From AC-37 sp036389835 (GTDB lineage Bacteria; Actinomycetota; Thermoleophilia; Solirubrobacterales; Thermoleophilaceae), in contig DASVWC010000055.1 of the NCBI GenBank assembly GCA_036389835.1, positions 10,074 to 74,073 of the forward strand: a DNA stretch of 64,000 bases, in the 5' to 3' direction. This document shows positions 59,711 through 64,000 of this stretch, piece by piece. Each line of letters opens with the position of its first letter. The first letter of the stretch is position 1. Made by a program: the position numbers and the translations under genes. The notes beneath the pieces are model-generated. The model did no database searches and was not told the origin of the DNA. It saw only the letters and a list, made by a program, of their open reading frames with translations.

Positions 59711-61293
59711 TACTTCGCTATGTCCACGGAGCGCGACTCGCGGATCACGGTGACCTTGATCTGACCCGCGTACTCGAGCTCGCGCTCCACGTCGCGGGCG
59801 ATCCGGTGCGAGAGCAGGGCCGCCGTGTCGTCGTCCACCTGCTCCGGGTGCACGATCACGCGGATCTCGCGCCCGGCCTGCATGGCGTACACCTTCTCGA
59901 CGCCCCGGTGGCGGCCGGCGATCTCCTCGAGGTCGCGCAGCCGCTTCGTGTAGCTCTCGAGCGACTCGCCGCGGGCGCCGGGCCTGGCGCCCGAGAGCGA
60001 GTCGACGATCTGCACGATCACGGCCTCGACCGTCCGCAGCTCGACCTCGTTGTGGTGGGCCTCCATCGCGTGCGCGACGGCCTCGGACTCGCCGTAACGA
60101 CGGGCGAGCTCGCCGCCGACCAGCGCGTGCGGACCCTCGATCTCGTGCGTCACCGCCTTGCCGATGTCGTGCATCAGCGCGGCGCGCGCGGCGGTCTTGC
60201 AGCTGGCGCCGAGCTCGGCCGCGAGCAGCCGGGCGAGGCGCGCGCACTCGATCGAGTGCGCCAGCACGTTCTGGCCGTAGCTGGTCCGGTAGTGCAGCCG
60301 GCCGAGCAGCTTGGAGAGCTCGGGGTGGAGCGTGCCGATGTCCGCCTCGAGCACCGCCTGCTCGCCCACCTCGGCGATGTGGTTCTCGATCTCGGAGCGG
60401 GCCGCGTAGAAGGCCTCCTCGATCCGTGCCGGGTGGATGCGGCCGTCCTGGAGGAGCTTCTCGAGCGTGAGCCGGGCGATCTCGCGGCGGACCCCGTCGA
60501 AGCCGGACAGCAGCACGGCGCCGGGCGTGTCGTCGACGATGAAGTCGATCCCGGTGAGCGTCTCCAGGGCGCGGATGTTGCGCCCCTCGCGGCCGATGAT
60601 GCGGCCCTTGAGGTCGTCTGAGTCGAGGTGCACGACCGAGACGGTGGTCTCGGCGGCGTGACCCCCGGCGACGCGCTGCATCACCGTCGAGAGGATGCTG
60701 CGCGCCTTGCGCTCGGCGTCGCGCCGCGCCTCCTGGGCGACCTGGCGCACGAGCGCGGCGCTGTCGTGGCGCAGCTCCTCCTCGAGCTCCTTGAGCAGGA
60801 TCTGGCGCGCCTGGCCGGCGCTCAGGCCGGCGACGCGCTCGAGCTCGCGGAGCTGGTCGTGCTTCGCGGCCCTGAGCTTCTCCTGCTCGTGCTCGAGGTT
60901 GCGCGCCCTGTCGGCGAGCGCGGTCTCGCGGCGCTCGAGCTCGGCGAGGCGGAGGTCGAGCGACTCCTCCTTGCGCAGCGTTCGCTCCTCGATCCGCGCG
61001 ATCTCGGCCCGGCGCTCACGCAGCTCCGCGTCGACCTGCGCGCGGAGCGCGTCGCGGTCGGGCGCCGGGGAGCCACCGTCCGCGGCCGGCGGCGCAGCCG
61101 CGCGGGCTACGGGCGGCGCCGCGGTCGCGGCCGACAGCGTGGCCGCCGGGGCGTCGGCGGCCGGCCGCGAGTCCGCCCCCGCCGGCCCCGACTCGGGCGA
61201 GTGCCCGCCGGCCACCACCGTCCGCGGGCGCAGCAGCAGGACGACGCTCGCCGACACCACGGCGGCCACCACCACTGCGAGCACGATCTCCAT
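59710..61293 (-). CDS. rny: Ribonuclease Y
   Basis: The 527-residue membrane-anchored endoribonuclease has an N-terminal helix (MEIVLAVVVAAVVSASVVLLL), a Pro/Ala-rich linker, a long coiled coil (residues 80-200), a KH domain (LKGRIIGREGRNIRALETLTG) and an HD domain with the metal residues in AALMHDIGKAV. It initiates mRNA decay. The ATG is preceded by GGAGAG. It is the first gene of a minus-strand run with the MerB-like, VOC and miaB genes. Confidence 0.96.
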   Translation of the reverse strand: MEIVLAVVVAAVVSASVVLLLRPRTVVAGGHSPESGPAGADSRPAADAPAATLSAATAAPPVARAAAPPAADGGSPAPDRDALRAQVDAELRERRAEIARIEERTLRKEESLDLRLAELERRETALADRARNLEHEQEKLRAAKHDQLRELERVAGLSAGQARQILLKELEEELRHDSAALVRQVAQEARRDAERKARSILSTVMQRVAGGHAAETTVSVVHLDSDDLKGRIIGREGRNIRALETLTGIDFIVDDTPGAVLLSGFDGVRREIARLTLEKLLQDGRIHPARIEEAFYAARSEIENHIAEVGEQAVLEADIGTLHPELSKLLGRLHYRTSYGQNVLAHSIECARLARLLAAELGASCKTAARAALMHDIGKAVTHEIEGPHALVGGELARRYGESEAVAHAMEAHHNEVELRTVEAVIVQIVDSLSGARPGARGESLESYTKRLRDLEEIAGRHRGVEKVYAMQAGREIRVIVHPEQVDDDTAALLSHRIARDVERELEYAGQIKVTVIRESRSVDIAK

Positions 61294-61679
61294 CTCTCCG
61301 CTCTCCCACTCCGGCGCTGCTGCCGGCGATCAGGTCGCTATCGAGCGGCGTGGCTCGGCTGCCGCAAGACCCAGCCTTGCTCTATGGCGGGGTGGGCGCG
61401 CGGCGGCGCCCGGAGAGGTGCTACGGGTGCCCTGTCCGCCTCCTCTGGGGGCGATCCCGTCTCGGTTGGTGGTCGAAGTTCGTCAAGGCCGGCTTGGCCA
61501 TGTCCCGCTTCCAGAACAGCGCAATTTGCTGGTATTTCGTCTCGCGGCGGCCGGTCAGGCCGCTTACCTCAAACTTACCGCCGAGGTCAACCCGCCGCAA
61601 CCGGCTCCGTCGGCGTTCCCGGCGTGTTAACAATCCGGCGCTCGCCGCGCCAGCCGTCACCGCCGTGGGAGGAGCCGGG
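61294..61679. other. Intergenic region without a supported gene (386 bp)
   Basis: This region separates divergent rny and the metallophosphoesterase gene. It is slightly less GC-rich around 61440-61570 (with gcgcaatttgctggtatttc), suggesting promoters. Reading frames there have no coding character or conserved motif. GGAGGAG near 61669 is the ribosome-binding site of the downstream gene. No tRNA or clear riboswitch is seen. Confidence 0.55.
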
Positions 61680-63734
61680 ATGCTTGGAAAGAGGACGCTT
61701 CACGCCGCCGTCGCCGCGCTGGCCTGCCTGGCCGCCGCCGCGCCCGCCGAGGCGCGCACGCTGACCACCTACGAGCAGACGATCCTCGATCGCGACCGCG
61801 ACAACCGGCTCGAGCCGGCGCCCGGCGAGCCGCATCTCTTCCGGGACAACCTCGGGACGACCAATCCCGCGATCGAGCCCAACCCGCTCGGGCGGATCTT
61901 CTTCGCGCAGTTCACCGACAACCACATCGTCGACGAGGAGTCGCCGCTGCGGGTGGAGTACCTCGACGACTTCGACCGCCCGTTCACCTCCGCCTACCGG
62001 CCGCAGGAGGGGCTGATGGCGCAGGTCGCGGAGGAGATGGTCGACCAGGTGCGCAACACGGTCAGCCCGGTCACCCACGAGCGCCTCGACCTGGCGATGC
62101 AGACGGGCGACAACACCGACAACACCCAGTGCAACGAGACCCGCTGGATGATCGACATCTTCGACGGTGGGCACACGATCGACCCGAACTCGGGGCTCGA
62201 GGACGGCGCGCCGGCGCCGGGTGTCGCGGACCAGTGCGACACGCAGGTAGCCGGCCAGGACCCGAACCCGGCGTTCCCCCCGGCCACGCCCGCGGGACCG
62301 CTCTGCGACGGGCCGATCCCCGACGACCCGCGCGGCGACCTCTACGACGGCGTGCGCGGCGACAAGCAGTACTACGAGCCGGACGCCAGCTCGCCGCCGC
62401 CGACCGACCCGAGCGGCGGCAACCCCGGCTCCGAGGACGGGCGCGGCTACTCGCCCTACGAGCAGGAGAACCTCGCCGAGGAGGGCAGGCACAGCTCCGT
62501 CCGCGACTTCCCGGACCTGTTCGAGCGGATGAACGAGCCGTTCCGCTCGCTCGGCCTCGGCCTTCCGTGGTACAGCGTCTTCGGCAACCACGACGCGCTG
62601 ATCCAGGGCAACCAGCCGCGCCGGCCCGAGCTCGAGGCGATCGCGGTCGGCTGCGCGAAGGTGCGCGGCCCGTCGCCCGCGACGCGCACGCTGATCGAGC
62701 AGGCGCAGGCGGGCGGCGTGGACGGCGACGAGGCCGCCACGATCCTCCAGGAGGCGATCGGCGATCCGGACGGCGAGACCGCGATCGTCCCGCCCGATCC
62801 GCGCCGGCGGCCGCTGCGCAAGAGCGAGTACATCGCGGAGCACTTCGCCACGACCGGCGCGCCGGTGGGCCACGGCTACAGCCCCGCGAACGTCGCGTCC
62901 GGGATGGGCAACTACTCGTTCGACCCGCTGCCGAACGAGCCCGATGCGCCGCCGGCGCGCCCGGGCCTGCGCTTCGTCGTGCTCGACACGATCGCCGAGA
63001 ACGGCGGCGACGGCGGCAACGTCGACGACCAGCAGTTCCAGTGGCTGCACCAGGAGCTGCTCGCGGCGGAGGCCCGGCAGGAGCTGGTGATGGTCTTCGC
63101 CCACCACTCGCTGAGGACGATGAACCAGCCGCCCGTCAGCCCGTTCCTGATCGGCGACCAGGGCGGCAACAACAGCACCGCCGTGCACTACGGGCTGGGT
63201 CCCGGCGAGACCGAGACGGAGTGCGAGGCGGAGGGCGGGCCGCCGGCCGATCCGGCCACTCCGCCGCTGCCGACCGAGACCCTGCGCTGCCTGATGCTGC
63301 GGCATCCCAGCGTGATCGCGTTCGTGAACGGCCACGAGCACGAGAACCGCATCGACCCGTTCCCGCGCCACGGCGAGGACCGCAACCAGGTCGAGGGCGG
63401 CTTCTGGGAGATCAACACGGCCTCGCACATCGACTGGCCGCAGCAGAGCCGCGTGCTCGACCTGGTCGACAACCGCGACGGGAGCCTGTCGATCTTCGCG
63501 ACGATGCTCGACCACTCGGGACCCCCGAACCCGGGCGGAGCGCCGCCGAGCGACGGCCGCGGGGAGGCGGCCGACGCGGTGCAGCGGCTCGCGGGGATCG
63601 CGCGCGAGCTCTCCTTCAACGACCCGGATTCGCGCAACGGCGAGGACGACGAGCCCGCCCAGCGCGGCGACGCGCGCGGCGAGCCGGAGGACCGGAACGC
63701 CGAGCTGGTCGTGCGCAACCCGTACGCCCCGTAG
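61680..63734 (+). CDS. Secreted calcineurin-like metallophosphoesterase (PPA1498 type)
   Basis: The 684-residue protein has a signal peptide (residues 1-25, ALACLAAAAPAEA) and a calcineurin-type phosphoesterase domain: FFAQFTDNHIVDEESP (metal-site Asp and His), DLAMQTGDNTDNTQ, WYSVFGNHD, VMVFAHHSLRTM and FVNGHEHEN. The layout matches the PPA1498/TIGR03767 group found in actinobacteria. It would hydrolyse phosphoesters outside the cell. The start is ATG 61680 after GGAGGAG. A strong hairpin terminator follows. Confidence 0.88.
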   Translation: MLGKRTLHAAVAALACLAAAAPAEARTLTTYEQTILDRDRDNRLEPAPGEPHLFRDNLGTTNPAIEPNPLGRIFFAQFTDNHIVDEESPLRVEYLDDFDRPFTSAYRPQEGLMAQVAEEMVDQVRNTVSPVTHERLDLAMQTGDNTDNTQCNETRWMIDIFDGGHTIDPNSGLEDGAPAPGVADQCDTQVAGQDPNPAFPPATPAGPLCDGPIPDDPRGDLYDGVRGDKQYYEPDASSPPPTDPSGGNPGSEDGRGYSPYEQENLAEEGRHSSVRDFPDLFERMNEPFRSLGLGLPWYSVFGNHDALIQGNQPRRPELEAIAVGCAKVRGPSPATRTLIEQAQAGGVDGDEAATILQEAIGDPDGETAIVPPDPRRRPLRKSEYIAEHFATTGAPVGHGYSPANVASGMGNYSFDPLPNEPDAPPARPGLRFVVLDTIAENGGDGGNVDDQQFQWLHQELLAAEARQELVMVFAHHSLRTMNQPPVSPFLIGDQGGNNSTAVHYGLGPGETETECEAEGGPPADPATPPLPTETLRCLMLRHPSVIAFVNGHEHENRIDPFPRHGEDRNQVEGGFWEINTASHIDWPQQSRVLDLVDNRDGSLSIFATMLDHSGPPNPGGAPPSDGRGEAADAVQRLAGIARELSFNDPDSRNGEDDEPAQRGDARGEPEDRNAELVVRNPYAP

Positions 63735-63777
63735 CTCCGCGGGCCGCGGGCGCGGGGCGACGCGCGAAGGCGTGACC

Positions 63778-63812
63778 GGAGGATTTGGTCGCCATGTCAG
63801 ACCAAATCCTCC
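63778..63812 (+). terminator. 13-bp hairpin after the metallophosphoesterase gene
   Basis: Perfect arms ggaggatttggtc / gaccaaatcctcc flank a 9-nt loop, ending 24 nt before the transposase stop codon. No U tract follows. The right arm begins just inside a TGT, so this could also be part of an IS terminal repeat. Confidence 0.7.
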
Positions 63813-63835
63813 CCCTACGGCGAGGGCCGGGCGGC

Positions 63836-64000
63836 CTAGGTGTAAGTCCCGAGCACGTTGGTTCGCTCGACGAGTCGAGCGACCGGCGGTTTGTGGCCGA
63901 GAGCCGAGTGTCGGCGCTGATGGTTGTAGTGCCAAAGCCAGCCGTCAAGGGCCGCGATCCGCTCTGAGCTCGATCGGTAGATCGCCCCGTAGGCCCAGCC
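63836..64000 (-). mobile_element. IS481-family transposase, C-terminal fragment (window edge)
   Basis: Fifty-four codons plus a TAG stop encode GWAYGAIYRSSSERIAALDG followed by WLWHYNHQRRHSALGHKPPVARL and a short tail. This is the C-terminal end of IS481-type integrase-like (DDE) transposases, with the conserved WxxxYN..RxHSALG block. The rest lies beyond the window. The copy may be intact outside; nothing visible shows that it is broken. Confidence 0.88.

Noticed and set aside
61350..61679. N-terminal extension of the metallophosphoesterase, or a small gene on either strand in the 386-bp intergenic region
   Set aside because: The signal peptide begins at ATG 61680 after a good ribosome-binding site. 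Upstream codons have poor coding character.

Overview
The window is about 72-75% G+C, densely packed, and full of GTG and TTG starts and stop/start overlaps. Gene content points to a deep-branching actinobacterium of the Thermoleophilia/Solirubrobacterales type: RNase Y next to miaB, hflX-dut, dapL (LL-diaminopimelate aminotransferase) with dapF, a MurT/GatD pair, a SigA-like factor with a Lys/Ala-rich N-terminus, LppX-like lipoproteins, and two very large secreted M14 carboxypeptidases. The lineage is inferred from family content alone. Most of the window looks like ordinary chromosome. The only mobile DNA seen is the C-terminal end of an IS481-type transposase at the right edge.

Layout. 0-5 kb: the typA 3' end, a methyltransferase, an S4 protein, rarD, a DUF488 protein and an ArsR/SRPBCC pair with an operator. 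4.8-12.1 kb: an RDD / SpoIIM-like / DUF58 / MoxR / DUF4350 / DUF4129 / Pro-Gly-Tyr-tailed membrane-protein cluster. 12-18 kb: a cupin, a ring-cleaving dioxygenase, lon and an M48 peptidase that lacks a normal start codon. 19-22.9 kb: a zinc-uptake operon (permease, ATPase, a fused permease/binding lipoprotein, Zur) behind a candidate Zur box. 23-29.6 kb: membrane proteins, YceH, two paralogous LppX-like genes flanking an ECF sigma/ogt pair, the SigA-like factor and an ArsR regulator. 29.7-36.8 kb: tandem paralogous secreted M14 carboxypeptidases of about 1,180 residues each. 36.8-47.4 kb: a YbbN-like thioredoxin with a cyclophilin lipoprotein, a HAD phosphatase, a lipid kinase, a murT-methyltransferase-gatD operon, dut and hflX. 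47.4-55.4 kb: an epimerase, dapL/dapF, miaA, an ECF sigma with zinc anti-sigma factor, a P450 and a MerR regulator. 55.5-64 kb: a large membrane protein, miaB, a VOC protein, a MerB-like gene with an in-frame TGA, RNase Y, a metallophosphoesterase and the IS end.

The most exciting signal is at 59126-59710 (minus strand). An alkylmercury-lyase (MerB)-like reading frame is interrupted by a single TGA exactly where MerB has its second catalytic cysteine. It stays open and MerB-like afterwards. The TGA is followed 12 nt later by a 7-bp hairpin with a GGUC loop, closely resembling a bacterial SECIS element. I read it as a candidate selenocysteine-containing MerB homologue. Other points of interest are a DapF with both catalytic cysteines (positions 73 and 217) changed to serine, a permease fused in frame to its lipoprotein binding partner, an M48 peptidase that seems to begin at ATC, and at least thirteen TANNNT boxes placed 6-10 nt before a start codon, which suggests widespread leaderless transcription.
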